NCBI RefSeq assembly: GCF_006228185.1
Contig: NZ_CP040825.1
Coordinates: 62,001 to 126,000 of the forward strand
DNA: 64,000 nt
Direction of reading: 5' to 3'
DNA from: Mycoplasma nasistruthionis
Lineage (GTDB): Bacteria > Bacillota_I > Bacilli_A > Mycoplasmatales > Metamycoplasmataceae
Shown here one piece after another: positions 25,522 through 37,846 of this stretch. The translations under genes were made by a program, and so were the position numbers. Below the pieces are notes generated by a model. It was not told the origin of the DNA. It saw only the letters and a list, made by a program, of their open reading frames with translations, and ran no database searches. Position 1 is the stretch's first letter, and each line of letters opens with the position of its first letter.

Positions 25522-26820
25522 ATGTTTAAGAAAACAAAATTTTTATTTCCACTAATAACCATAGGTAGTGTTGCAGGATTGACATCGATAGTTGCTTCAT
25601 GTGATGATACAAATAACTACAAAACTTTTGATTTTAAATTTGATGGTGATTTAGTATTAAAGGCTGATAGAAACAGTTTACAATTTAACATTCTACCAGC
25701 TGATAAATTAAGTGACTTTTTAAACTCTAAGTTTAATAAAGCAATAAATGATTTAAAAAGTGAAATTGCTGAATATTTTACTAGTCAATATGAACCTGAA
25801 ATTAAATATTCAGGAACTAATGAATTTTTAATACCTTCAGCTTCTAAATTTTCAGATTATCCAAAAAGTATAAAAGTAAATGTTCAAACCAAATCATCTA
25901 AATTTACATTTGATTTTAAATTCGAATCAATTGATCAAAATTTAGAATTAGGTAAATTAGGTGAAAAAGGTCAATCTGCTGAACAACAAAAAGCCGCTGC
26001 AAAAATAGCATCAATTAAAGTATCTAATAACTTTGGTTATATAGCATATTATCAAGGTTTAAATAGAGATAATAAAAAAGTTGAACTACCAGTTAATTTA
26101 TTCTCATCAGCAATTAATAAAGTTGTCGATTCATCAATAAACCCTACTTTAAGCAATTATCAAGTTGTTGTTGATCCTTCAATTTATAAAACTTTAAATA
26201 TTGATTGAGAAGCACCAATTAATAAAAACTTATCATTCAAAGCTAAAGTTTTATCAGCATCAGATGGTGACACTTTTACAATTGAAGCAAAAGAAAGCAA
26301 AATTATAGCTGGTCAACAAATTACTAAAGGTGAAACATACAAAATTCGTTTAGCAGGTATAGATACGCCTGAAAAAGCCGTTGGTAGTGGTAAAAATGTT
26401 GTTGCCGCTGCTCCATTTGAATATTCTTTTGCTTTATTAGCATCTAAGTTTGGTGAAAAGGTATTAACAAACAAGGAAGTAATAGTAGGATTTGTTGAAG
26501 GTAAAGATGCATATGAAAGAATTACAGCTGACATTTTCTTTGGTGATAATTTCCAACATTCATATAACACAGAAATTGTTAGAGCAGGTTACACATTACC
26601 TTTAGCAAAACAAACATATAATCCAGAAGGTACTCAACAAGTTGGATCTTATGAAGCTGTTATTTATCCAGAAATTGCTAAAGCTATGGCTGAAGCTAAA
26701 CAAAACAAACGTGGATTTTTCCACTACTTTGAAAATTCAAGTCAAGTTGCAAGATTTATTTATTTAATTAAACCTAATACTTCATATATTCCATTTGAAA
26801 AATTAGTCGAAAATAAATAA
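25522..26820 (+). CDS. Staphylococcal-nuclease-like lipoprotein (surface nuclease)
   Basis: A 432-residue membrane nuclease expected to digest external DNA or RNA. Signal peptide and lipobox IVASC, with Cys27. A unique N-terminal region of about 220 residues precedes the SNase fold at about residues 235-400. The SNase catalytic residues are all present: Arg276 and Glu284 in RLAGIDTPE, and Arg333 in DAYERITADIFF. The calcium-site aspartate region is SDGDTF. Membrane nucleases next to ABC genes are known in mycoplasmas such as M. hyopneumoniae (Mhp379). Being between a lipoprotein and an ABC ATPase gene, it likely feeds nucleotide precursors to that importer. Confidence 0.88.
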
Positions 26821-26842
26821 TTATACTACCAATTTCATATAA

Positions 26843-26872
26843 ATAAAGCATTACCTAAGGGTAATGCTTTAT
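26843..26872 (+). terminator. Hairpin after the nuclease gene
   Basis: AAAGCATTACC pairs with GGTAATGCTTT around a four-base loop, but the following T-run is short. A -10-like TATAAAT at 26883-26889 follows, so the ABC genes may have their own promoter. Confidence 0.65.
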
Positions 26873-26934
26873 TATGGTAAAATATAAATATACTCAAAAT
26901 TTAATTTAACTTAGTAAAAAATGAAAGGAAATTA

Positions 26935-29016
26935 ATGAAACTGATAAGCAAATTAGTCTCTTATTTTAAAGAGAAATCAGTTACAGTTGATGAAGAATCA
27001 TTAGCAAAAATTAACAAGTATGTTGATGAATTCAAAAGTTTAGACAAAGATTCAATCCCTTCAATTGAACTTAAAAACCTAAACATTGACTTCGGTGAAA
27101 CATTAGCTGTAGATGATGTAAGTTTCAAAATCCCTGAAGGTAAATTAGTTACATTATTAGGACCATCAGGTTCTGGTAAAACAACTACATTAAACGCCAT
27201 TGCAGGATTATTAACAGTAACATCTGGAAAAATCTTATTCAAAGGAAAAGACGTTACAGATTTTACACCACAAAAAAGAAAAATAGGTTTTGTGTTCCAA
27301 AACTATGCTCTTTATCCTCATATGAGTGTTTACGCTAATATCGCATTCCCATTAAAAAATGACGCTGATTGACAAAGAAAATTCTACATGAAGAAAGAAA
27401 AAGCAAAAAGCGACATTGAGAATGTTTATTTAGCTAGATTAGGTGCTAGTGAAGATGAAATTAAAGCAGTTGAACAAGCACATGAAAACTGAACAATAAT
27501 CACAGAAGAAACAACACATAAACTAAATGAAGTTTATGCAAGATTAGTAGCTAACTATGAAAAAGCTCATACAGATTACAAAATCACACTAGTACATGAA
27601 AGTTCAGATATTTCATTATTAAGTAAAAATGTTATTAAAACAAACAAACAAATTAGTTTAGATTCAAAATCAAGAATTTCTGAAATCAAAAACAAATTTG
27701 CTACAGAATCTGCTAATGGTTCATTAGCTGAATCATTAAAAGATATTAATGTATTTAATGGAGAATTTAATTCATCAATCTTAAAATACAAAGCTGGTTC
27801 AAAAGAACAAATGGAACAAGAAATTCAAAAACTACAAGATTTTGTTGCTTACTTAATGCAAATTGATTTTGCAGAGTTAACTTTAAAATCTAGAATTTCA
27901 ATTGTTAACTTAGAAGGTAAGGCTTTAAAATTAATTACTCGTTATAAATACATTATCAAACAAGAAGAAATTGTAACAAAATACATTACTCTTAAAAAAG
28001 ATGCTAAAGAAAAATACTTACAAGAAAAAGTTGCATTTAAACAAGCTTTAGCTTCAGATCAAGAATACAATGAATTATTAAAAGATTCAAAAATCTTACC
28101 TATTATTGCTAAAAAACACTTTAATACTTTAAAACATGAATTAGCTCAAAAATATGAACTAGCACAAAGAATTAAAGAAATAAGACAAGGTGCAGATTTA
28201 TTAACTGAAGAAGATAAAGCAAAAATCAAAGAGTTTGCTAAAGATGATATTTCATTGAAAAAAGCAATCCACAACGAAGTTATGGAAGTTGCTAAACGTG
28301 TTGATATTGTTAAAATCTTACAAAAGAAACCAACACGTTTATCAGGGGGACAGCAACAACGTGTATCAATTGCCCGTGCTATTGTTAAAAAACCTGAAAT
28401 CTTATTAATGGATGAACCATTATCAAACTTAGATGCTAAATTACGTATTTCAACACGTCAATGAATTAGAGAAATTCAACAATCTCTAGGAATTACAACA
28501 GTATTTGTTACTCACGACCAAGAAGAAGCTATGTCTATTTCAGACATTATTGTATGTATGTCAACAGCTAAAGTACAACAAATTGGTTCACCACTAGATT
28601 TATACAACAAACCTAGAAATCAATTCGTTGCTCGTTTCTTAGGAATGCCTGAAATGGGACTGTTCCAATCTACATACAACAACGGTTTATTAATAATGGG
28701 TGGAGTACAATTGCCAAATGTTAAATTAGTAGATAAAGACAATTTAACATTAAACGTTGGTGTACGTTCAGAAGATTTCATTATCAAAACACAACAAAAC
28801 GAATATATGTTTAGTGGTAAAGTAGTTGTTCAAGAAAACTTTGGTAAAGAAAGTAAATTAGTAGTTGATGTTAAAAATGTAGGAAGAGTTAACTTCTTAT
28901 TAGATAACTCATACTCATACAAACAAAATGACGATATTTACTTTGACGTACCATTAAACAAACTACACGTATTTGACGCCGAATCTGAAGAAAGATTAGA
29001 ATACAATGTTCAATAG
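26935..29016 (+). CDS. ABC transporter ATPase, MalK/UgpC type, with a large internal insert
   Basis: A 693-residue ATPase for a CUT1-like importer. Walker [10 protein letters not shown] is at residues 76-84 and the Q-loop is [19 protein letters not shown]. The signature is LSGGQQQR near 469, Walker B is [16 protein letters not shown], and the switch His is in [20 protein letters not shown]-like C-terminal region follows (NVGVRSEDF). About 295 residues, at about 145-440, are inserted between Q-loop and signature and look helical ([16 protein letters not shown]). A 40-residue N-terminal extension is also present. The 3' end overlaps the first permease gene by 11 bases. RBS AAAGGA. Confidence 0.9.
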
Positions 29017-30052
29017 AAATTTATTTCATTTAAACATTCAAAAGAAATTATCATTTTTATTTGGTTGATCTACAAAAAAACAAGCAAGTAAAAAATCTAC
29101 TTTATCACATTCAATTTTAGATAAGAAAACTCCTATGTGAGTTCCATTATTGCTATTGTTACCTGGTATCTTATTACTAGCAACATTTACAATAGCTCCT
29201 ATGTTTATGAACTTAATCCGTTCATTTAGTACAAGCACAGGGGAATTTACAGTAAATAACTATGTATCTGTTTTTACAGATGCTCGTTTTGCAGTAGGGG
29301 TTAGAAACTCATTTATTTATGGAATGTTTGTTTTACCTTTTGTTATGATGATTGCTTTAGTAATTTCATCAGTTATTGCTAAGCTTTATCGTAAATATGC
29401 AAAAGGTTTCTGACAAACAGTATTCTTCATGCCATATATTACTAATGGTGTTGCTGTTTCTTTAGCTTTTATCCAATTATTTAGTACATATGGACTATTA
29501 AACAAAACTTTAGGAACATCAGTTCCATGATTAACTACAAACAGTAGATATACATTCAATGCTTTAGTAGCTATGATTATTAATGGTATTTGAAATGGTC
29601 TTGCATTCAATATCTTAATTTTCACAACAGCTATGTTAGGTGTTGATAAAAACTTATACCGTTCAGCTTCAATCGATGGAACTAACGGTGTTAAACAATT
29701 TTTCACAATTACACTACCATCAATTAAAAGCACAATTAACTTCTTAATCACACTAGGAATTATTGGTGGATTAAAAGTTTTCCCACTTGCATTATTTGAA
29801 AACAAACCAGAAAATGCATTTAACAGTGGAGGTGGATCATTAATGCTTTTTGTGTACTTAGTTACACAATCAGGTAACTTCCAATTAGCCGGTGCTGCCA
29901 GTTTATCACTATTTATTATTGGAGTGGCATTCTCTTCAATCGTACGTGGTGGATTCTTTATGATGCAACACACATTAAACAACTTAGGAGAAAGAAATGT
30001 TTGAGTTAAAGTTAAAGCTTCAGAGAAGCTTGATTCAGCGAAAACTTCGTAA
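29006..30052 (+). CDS. ABC sugar-type permease 1 (MalF/UgpA-like)
   Basis: A 348-residue permease. The ATG lies inside the end of the ATPase gene and no standard-code ORF covers the N-terminus because of two TGA-Trp. After about 45 cytosolic residues come helices beginning [22 protein letters not shown]. The EAA loop is [22 protein letters not shown], typical of CUT1 permeases. The end, reading through TGA at 30002, overlaps permease 2 by 56 bases. It forms a channel with permease 2 for the substrate delivered by the lipoprotein. Confidence 0.9.
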
Positions 30053-31019
30053 GAATCAAGAACGTGTTTCTTCTCAAGTTACCGAAAGCAATCTTGGAAA
30101 AGTTATTCTAACTAGTTCTTTAAAATTATTATTACTTTCATTTTTTGGTGTAGTTATTCTATTCCCATTCATTTACATGATTTCTATTTCATTTATGAAT
30201 GATAGTGAAGCTGCATCTTTAAAAACAGAATTCAGATTCTTCCCTTCATTTTCTGAAGGTGTTACATATTTAAATGGTGGTTTTGTTACAAAACCATGAT
30301 CAGAAGTTGTAGCTAATACTTATGCTAGAGCCTTTGCTACAGGATATTGAAGTGCTATTACTTTAACATTATTAAATGTTGTAATTTCTGTTTCACTAAA
30401 AGTTATTATTACTTTCTTAATGGGATATGCCTTTTCATTAAGAAACTGACGAGGAAAAGGGTTAATTTGATTCTTAGCTCTTGCCTTGCTTGTTTTACCA
30501 GAAGTAGCGTTATTAGCTGGACAATATCAAGTTGTTGTTGATACAGGTTTAGCTAAAACTTATGGTAAATTCCTATTTGCTGTAGCCTTACCGTTTACAG
30601 CTAGTGTTTTTAACACAATTATGTACAAAAATGCTTTTGAAGCAATTCCAGGTAGAATTAAAGAAGTTTCATTAGTAGATGGAGCTGGTGGATGAAAATA
30701 CTTAGTTAAAGTCGCATTCCCTATGGTTATGCCAACAACTTTAACAATCTGTATTCTAACAGCACTTGCTTCATGAAACTCATACCTATGACCATCATTA
30801 ATTTCAACAATTTCAGATCAAAAACTAGACGTTGTATCTGTTTGATTATTCAGAGCTGGAATTAACCCAGATGATCCTGAATCAGGAGCAAACACATTAC
30901 AAAACGTTAAACTTGCAGCTAGTTTACTTGTTATTTTACCTATGTTCATTGTTTACTTACTTGCAAGAAAAAGAATTATGGCAGCTATTTCAAGACAAGG
31001 TTCAACAATTAAAGGATAA
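29997..31019 (+). CDS. ABC sugar-type permease 2 (MalG/UgpE-like)
   Basis: A 340-residue permease with a basic N-terminus of about 45 residues, then LLLLSFFGVVILFPFIYMI as first helix. The EAA loop is IPGRIKEVSLVDGAGGWKYL, a classical MalG/LacG-type sequence. TGA-Trp codons interrupt standard-code reading several times. RBS is TAGGAGA before ATG 29997. It is followed two bases later by a small membrane protein gene, so all are co-translated. Confidence 0.92.
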
Positions 31020-31021
31020 TT

Positions 31022-31297
31022 ATGAAAAATTACAAAAGAAAAGTTATTACTTGACTAATTTTAACTATAATAGCCTTTATTGCCATAATTACACTTTCAA
31101 TTTTGATTAATTCCTTATCATCAACTCTAGAATTAACTGAAAAAGTAACTTTAGACCAAAAAATTGTTGATACATACCAATTTACTAAAGCTTATTCAAT
31201 AGGAGGTTTAGCATTAAGCTGTTTAATTTTCGTAATTGGTTCTGTTATTTCATATGCAGGACTAAAATCATGAAAATATGCTGAAATGTTTAGTTAA
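31022..31297 (+). CDS. Small two-helix membrane protein in the ABC operon
   Basis: A 91-residue protein with TGA-Trp at codon 11. Helix one is LILTIIAFIAIITLSILI and helix two is GGLALSCLIFVIGSVISYAG. They are separated by about 35 extracytoplasmic residues containing E and K. It is two bases after permease 2 and two bases before the next lipoprotein gene, so tightly coupled. No family was recognised; an accessory of the transporter is inferred only from position. Confidence 0.72.
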
Positions 31298-31299
31298 TT

Positions 31300-33588
31300 A
31301 TGAAATTTAAATTTAATTTTAAAAAGAAACTTCCTTTATTAATTGGTTCATCAGTTCTAGCAACTTCTGCACCATTATTAGCAGTTTCATGTTTATATGA
31401 AAATAACACAACAGTGCTATATGCTAAAAAGTTTATAAATAACAATGGATTGATTGTTAAACAAAAAGTTGCTGATCCTAAAAAGCCAGCTTTAGTAAAT
31501 TTTGAAAATGCATTATTTAATAGTAATTTATTAACTTATACATTTAGTGGTTTTGATTACAGTATTAAAAGCAAAATTGATATTAACAATGAACATTTAA
31601 ATCACCATGTTAAGAATTTATTTGTTTTTGAAAATCATCTTTTTAGCAAAAACCAAACTGCACTTGATTCAATTACAATTTCAGAGCAACGTCAAAAAAT
31701 TGAGCCATTATTAGATAAATTAATTACTTTAGGTAATGAATTAATACAAGAACAAAAATCACAAAATTTAATAGTATTTAACACAGCTGAAAAAATAGTT
31801 TCATGAAGTGAAAATACAAGTGACAAAAAACCTTCTTTACCTGAAAAATATAAAGAATTAAGTAGTTTAATTTCACAAGTTAAAAACTTTAGTTACTATG
31901 ATTTATCAGATTTAACATCATACGTTACAAAACAAGATGTTGAAAATGTTGTAAATAATTTCTTAAAAGATACACCTTTTTACTCAAAATATTTACAATC
32001 ATTATCATCAACAGATAATAATGACAAAGTTGTTGCAGACGCAATTGCTGAACATGCTTATGTGTTTAACTTTAGGGTTTTACTAAAAATTGGTGATTAT
32101 ATTCCTTCAAAAGACTTCCAAAGTTTTCAAAATGAACTATTGGGATCAAATGTTGAATTTAACTTTGATAAAGTTGAAAACAGTGCAAAAGAATCAATTG
32201 TTAAACTATTTAACTTTATCAAAAGAACATTCCCAACATATAGAGTATCTCCAACAGCATCTCCACGTCGTGGAATTGCAACAGGATTTGCTCCTGAATA
32301 TGTAATTAAAGGTGTTAACCCTAACACAAACACATTATCAGATGATTACAGGGTTTTTGAAGTTAATAAAGTTAATAGTGATAAACAAACTGCACTATCT
32401 GATAATCCAGATACAGTAACATCTGTATTAACTTCTGAACAAGCAGCTTCATTTATTAATAGTCCTAAATTGTTTTTAGAATTACATCCTGATTTAATTT
32501 ATCTACCTTCTATTACTACTAATTTAAATAGAATTTCAGCAGCTGAAAGAAATATAAAATTAAATGAAGAATCAGGAAATGATGCTCGTGTTGAAAAACT
32601 AAGAAAAGATATTGTTAAATATCGTAAAGACAATGACGACTTAAATAATCAAAGAAGCATTTTAAAATCAATGTTAGTTTCAGCTAATGAAAAATATGCC
32701 AAGGTTCAAGAATTAACAAATAAATTAAATGATCCTGAACAAGCATCTAAAAAAGCTGAATATGAAGCTGATATTCAATCACTAAACCAAGAAATTAAAG
32801 ATCAATTACAATTAGTTCAAAATAAATTTAACGAGCCAGAATTTGCAACTTACAAAGCTGATTACCAAAAAGCTCTTGATATTTTAAACGAACAAATTGA
32901 AGAAACGACAACAAACATTGAATCATTAAATGAACTATATGCAAAAACTTTATTTGCAAACGGTTTATACAAAATTCAATTAATTAAAGGTAGATATGCT
33001 TATTCAAACAATAATAAAATAGATACTGTTTGATTAGAATTTTATGACGCTAAATCTGACAAATGATACATGTTAGATATTTATAAAGCATATCTTTCAT
33101 ATCAACCATCATCAGTAGACACTTCATACAATATTGAAAACAATTTTATGGAAACTCTACCTGCTGGATATGAAGTAAGTGAAGCTTACGCCAAAGCTGT
33201 TAATGTTAAAGATGCTTCAGGTAATGTACCAACTATTAAACAAGTTGAAGAGCCAATGGTGTCAGTAGATACACAACCTACAGTGGATAATCGACCAACT
33301 GTAGAACGAAACAACATGCCTGATCCAATGGCTGAAAACAACTCAAGACAACCAGAAGCTGAAAACACTACTCAACCAACTGCAGACAACAGTCAAAATC
33401 AACCAAGCGAAAACACACGACCCACACTTGAAAATTCAACTACTGAAACAAATAATAAACCAGCTGTAGAAGAAAATTCAAATCCTACACCATCAGAAAA
33501 CGGTTCAACAACAACTACTTCTGAAACAACAACAAACGAAGGTTCTGAGAATTCTACAATGCAACCAGAATCATCTCCCAGTGAATAA
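31300..33588 (+). CDS. Large lipoprotein with coiled coil and P/S/T/E/N-rich linker, apparently frameshifted near its end
   Basis: A 762-residue lipoprotein as read. The signal peptide has LPLLIGSSVLATSAPLL and the lipobox LAVSC, with Cys31. Residues of about 415-545 form a strong coiled coil (RISAAERNIKLNEESG to NEQIEETTTNIESLNELY). From about residue 655 a low-complexity linker has loose QPTxxN/ENxxP repeats. It ends at TAA 33586, but frame 2 continues with the same composition to 34051, so a one-base shift at the CCC or GAATAAA site (33577-33589) is likely. It closes the nuclease/ABC operon. Family not recognised. Confidence 0.8.
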
Positions 33589-34051
33589 ATCTACAGCAGA
33601 AAATAACCAAGCCGAATCTAATTCAACTACTGTAGATTCACAAGATAAAACAAATGAACCAGAAAAAAGTGAAGATCAATTAATTGAAGAAGCTAATGCT
33701 ACTAATTCAGATATTAATGTCTTAAAATCAAAAGAAATTTTCAACGATTCAAGAGTTAATTCAGATTTAAAAAATCGTGTTTTAACAACACAACTAGGAT
33801 ATCAAGAAACATATGATAATTATGTACAAGGTTCACCTGTTGAATCAGGTCAATGACAAAGTGATATTAATAAAATGCAAGCTTCAATTTATGATTTAGT
33901 TAAAAACATTCAAAGTTTTGACCCTTCAGTTACTTATCAATCATTAGGTATTAAAGAAATTACTAAAAGACCTGATGATGGACAAAAATTTAGTAATGAA
34001 ACAGAAGGTGGTTCATTTAACAGAGTTGTCACAGGACAACCAACTGCATAA
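33581..34051 (+). CDS. C-terminal portion of the preceding lipoprotein in a shifted frame
   Basis: 156 codons from an in-frame GTG, but no ribosome site, and the first residues (NKSTAENNQAESNSTT) continue the Ser/Thr/Asn/Glu-rich linker of the previous gene. The rest is a compact domain with DLKNRVLTTQLGYQETYDNY, TGA-Trp, and SFNRVVTGQPTA at the end. Removing one base from CCC (33577-33579), or the T of GAATAAA, joins both parts into one protein of about 916 residues. It is best treated as the 3' fragment of that gene, either through a true mutation, surface phase variation, or a sequence error. Confidence 0.65.
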
Positions 34052-34055
34052 TAAT

Positions 34056-34083
34056 AAAAACATTCCGTAAGGAATGTTTTTTG
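34056..34083 (+). terminator. Terminator of the nuclease/ABC operon
   Basis: AAAAACATTCC with loop GTAA and its complement at 34071-34081, running into T. Confidence 0.9.
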
Positions 34084-34098
34084 TTGCCTTAAAGACAA

Positions 34099-34127
34099 AA
34101 CTAAAACACCATATAGGTGTTTTAGTT
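34099..34127 (-). terminator. Terminator for the gltX-DUF1934 operon
   Basis: AACTAAAACACC and its complement around ATATA. It overlaps the DUF1934 stop codon and is followed on the minus strand by TTTTGTCTTT. Confidence 0.75.
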
Positions 34128-34539
34128 AGCTTCAGTTTGATAAATTTCAATTTGTAAATCAAATTCAGTATGTGCTTCAGTATCTTTATCTGAATACATT
34201 TGGTATTTAAAGTTTAAATAATTACTTGAAACTGTAAATTCTTGTACTTTTGTAAATCAATTCATTACAATAGGATTTGGATTATTTGGTACTGTTAAAT
34301 TAATTGTAACATCACCAAAACCTTCTTGTAATAATTCTACAGTTGTGTTGTCTGTATAGAAAATTGCTTTGTTATCATAAAGTTCAATAATGTTTTTTTG
34401 ATTTAGTTTTGGTTCATTGAAAATTAATTGTTTAAAACCTTCTTCAGGATATTCTTCAATAGTTAACGGAGCATCAAATTGGATAATTTGTTGTTTATTA
34501 TCATGCAGAGTTGTAAATACTGATTTAAATTTAATTTTA

Positions 34540-34547
<8 letters not shown>
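34122..34547 (-). CDS. DUF1934 (YwiB-like) beta-barrel protein
   Basis: A 141-residue protein, translated through TGA-Trp at 34257. The pattern of alternating strands (KFKSVFTTLHDNKQQIIQF early, then FGDVTINLTVPNNP and KYQMYSDKDTEAHTEFDLQI at the end) matches DUF1934, whose Bacillus member YwiB lies beside argS. Here it overlaps the end of gltX by eight bases, so it is translationally coupled to a tRNA synthetase. A calycin-like small-molecule-binding fold is known for the family; the ligand is unknown. Confidence 0.75.
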
Positions 34548-35952
<1,405 letters not shown>

Positions 35953-36002
35953 CTTTTACCTCAAAAATTGTGATAAATATTTTTAATTATACAATTTTTA
36001 AA

Positions 36003-36030
36003 GTTATACTATTTAAATAAATAGTATAAT
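36003..36030. promoter_or_regulatory. Palindromic divergent promoter of gltX and tRNA-Lys
   Basis: TTATACTATT and AATAGTATAA face each other over a six-base spacer. On the plus strand TATAAT at 36025-36030 is a -10 ending seven bases before the tRNA; on the minus strand TATACT-like sequence can serve gltX. See findings. Confidence 0.6.
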
Positions 36031-36036
36031 AATGTT

Positions 36037-36112
36037 GCATCGTTAGCTCAGCCGGTAGAGCAGATGGCTCTTAACCATCGGGTCGCGGGTTCGAACCCTG
36101 TACGATGTACCA
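36037..36112 (+). tRNA. tRNA-Lys (anticodon CTT)
   Basis: The full cloverleaf includes the encoded CCA. The anticodon stem GATGG/CCATC encloses CTCTTAA, giving anticodon CTT for codon AAG. The T-arm is GCGGG-TTCGAAC-CCTG-like and the D-arm is GCTCAGCCGGTAGAGC. Acceptor GCATCGT pairs with ACGATGT, leaving a G1-U72 wobble. Confidence 0.95.
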
Positions 36113-36247
36113 TATCAGTTCAACTGACCAGATACTAACCAAACGGTGAGTTTTATTATGTGGAAAATTTTGTTCCATAATCTTTTTATTTAACTTTTTG
36201 ACAAAAATGGTAATTAAAATGTGTAAAATAAAATAAGAGAATAAATC

Positions 36248-36270
36248 AAAAGACTGTCCTGTCTTTTTAT
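36248..36270 (+). terminator. Weak terminator or attenuator hairpin downstream of tRNA-Lys
   Basis: AAAAGAC and GTCTTTT around TGTCCT, followed by TATTTATG. It lies 33 bases before the start of the YitT-like gene. The rest of 36113-36247 holds no gene that I can support, only AT-rich sequence with a TAAAAT-type -10 near 36224. Confidence 0.5.
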
Positions 36271-36302
36271 TTATGCACTTTTTTAGATTGAAAGGAGGAA
36301 AA

Positions 36303-37613
36303 ATGAAAAATTTTAAACACTTTTTTCAAAAATTATTTGGCATTACATCTAAGAAAAAACCTGATTTAAATGCTATTGAAGACTTAAATCAAGACTTAGA
36401 AGCCATTCAATTACACCAAACACACATTCATAAACAAAATACTGTTTATAAAAGAACTAGAATGTCAAACTTTGGTTTAAAACTAAGCTTTTTATATGGG
36501 CAATTTACTTTAACTACAATTTTATTAATCACAATCGCTACTGCTATAGTATTTGGGGTAGTTAGTGTGTTTTTAGTTAAAAACGTTGGTATTTACAACT
36601 TTGGTTTAGCAGCTTTTGGACAAGCGGCTGCTAAAATTATCGTTGTTAACTTAAAGGAATCACAAGTATCTCAAACAGTTAGAAACTTAATTGACCAGTT
36701 TGTTTTCTGAATTGCTTATGTTATTTTAAGTATTCCGATATTCTATTTTGGTTATAAAAAAGTTGGCGTTTTATTTACTAACTTAACTGTTTTATTCTTA
36801 GTAGTTTCATCAGTTGTTTCATTTAGTTTAGGTTTAATTCCAGGAGTTAATAGTACTTATATTATTGGTGATTTTTCAAACCAAAAAATTAAAGATCTGC
36901 TACCAGATTATAGTAAAGCACTTAGTTCACTAATTCCATTATTATGAGACGCACAATCATCAGCAAGTATTATTGCTTTAATGATTTACTCAATTGTTTA
37001 TGGAGTTGTTTTAGCTTATGTATTTGCAATTATTCAAATCATTGGTGGAACAGCAGGTGTTACAGGTGTTATTGGTGAGTGATATGCTAACGCAAAACAA
37101 AAATCATTTGGACAAATTTCTGGTTATATGAATATCATCATTGTTATAATTGCTGTTTTTGTTGGTTCATATTTACCAGGTCGTATCTTACTAGCTCAAG
37201 CTGGCTTAGATAACGCTAAACAAATGGAAGAATTCGGAAGAAGCATCCACACAGAACTATACTTTTCACCGAACTTAGTTGCTACAATTTTAGTAAACGT
37301 TGTTTACATTATGGTGTTAGACAAACTATTTCCTAAATTCAAACTTGTTAGAGTTCAAGTATTCTCACACAAATCTAAAGAAATTCAACACAAAATTGTT
37401 AACGATCCAAAAATTGTTACAGGGTTAACAATATTTAAGGCTAAAGGTGGACATAAAAATGAAGAAATTGATGTATTAACTTCGATTTCATTATTCAGAC
37501 ATGTTCTAAGAATTATTAAAGATGTTAGATCAGTAGACAATCAAGCCTTTATTGTTATTTCTGATGTAAAAAGTATTGATGGAAATATTTACTTACCAGA
37601 AACTAAGTTTTAA
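36303..37613 (+). CDS. YitT-like membrane protein with C-terminal DUF2179-type domain
   Basis: A 436-residue protein. A cytosolic N-terminus of about 65 residues precedes roughly six membrane helices (ILLITIATAIVFGVVSVFLV first). The cytosolic C-terminal domain has ITGLTIFKAKGGHKNEEI-like and AFIVISDVKSIDG blocks, typical of YitT/DUF2179 proteins (here VTGLTIFKAKGGHKNEE). RBS AAAGGAGG precedes ATG 36303; the upstream ATG at 36273 has no ribosome site. GGTAGVTGVIGEWYA in the centre is a conserved glycine-rich loop. Substrate unknown. Confidence 0.82.
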
Positions 37614-37619
37614 TCATTC

Positions 37620-37644
37620 AAACAAGCTTATTAGCTTGTTTTTA
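37620..37644 (+). terminator. Terminator of the YitT-like gene
   Basis: AAACAAGCT with loop TATT and its complement, followed by a T-run, seven bases after the stop. Confidence 0.88.
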
Positions 37645-37717
37645 ATTGTTTAAAATCATTATTAAAAAAACAAAAAATTAACAAAAATATTAAATAACAA
37701 TTAAACATTTAAAAAAC

Positions 37718-37744
37718 AAAAAAGCACTCACAGAGTGCTTTTTT
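37718..37744. terminator. Second terminator between converging units
   Basis: AAAAAAGCACTC and its complement around ACA give a twelve-base stem with A and T flanks. It works on both strands. Confidence 0.82.
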
Positions 37745-37748
37745 GTAT

Positions 37749-37770
37749 AAAAAAATCTGCAAACGCAGAT
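37749..37770 (-). terminator. Terminator of the smpB-tmRNA-tRNA-Thr unit
   Basis: On the minus strand ATCTGC-GTTT-GCAGAT is followed by a run of T, only two bases from the tRNA 3' end. Confidence 0.88.
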
Positions 37771-37771
37771 C

Positions 37772-37845
37772 TGGTGCCATTTACGAGAATCGAACTCGTG
37801 TCGGTTGGTTACGAGTCAACTGTTTTACCACTAAACTAAAATGGC
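37772..37845 (-). tRNA. tRNA-Thr (anticodon CGT)
   Basis: Read on the minus strand: acceptor GCCATTT pairs with AAATGGC, then discriminator A and encoded CCA. The anticodon stem GTTGA/CCAAC-like encloses CTCGTAA, giving CGT for codon ACG. The T-arm is ACGAG-TTCGATT-CTCGT. It is separated from the tmRNA CCA end by a single base. Confidence 0.94.
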
Positions 37846-37846
37846 A

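Noticed and set aside
33181-33368. Minus-strand ORFs opposite the low-complexity linker
   Set aside because: They mirror codon bias of the real plus-strand gene and have no ribosome sites.
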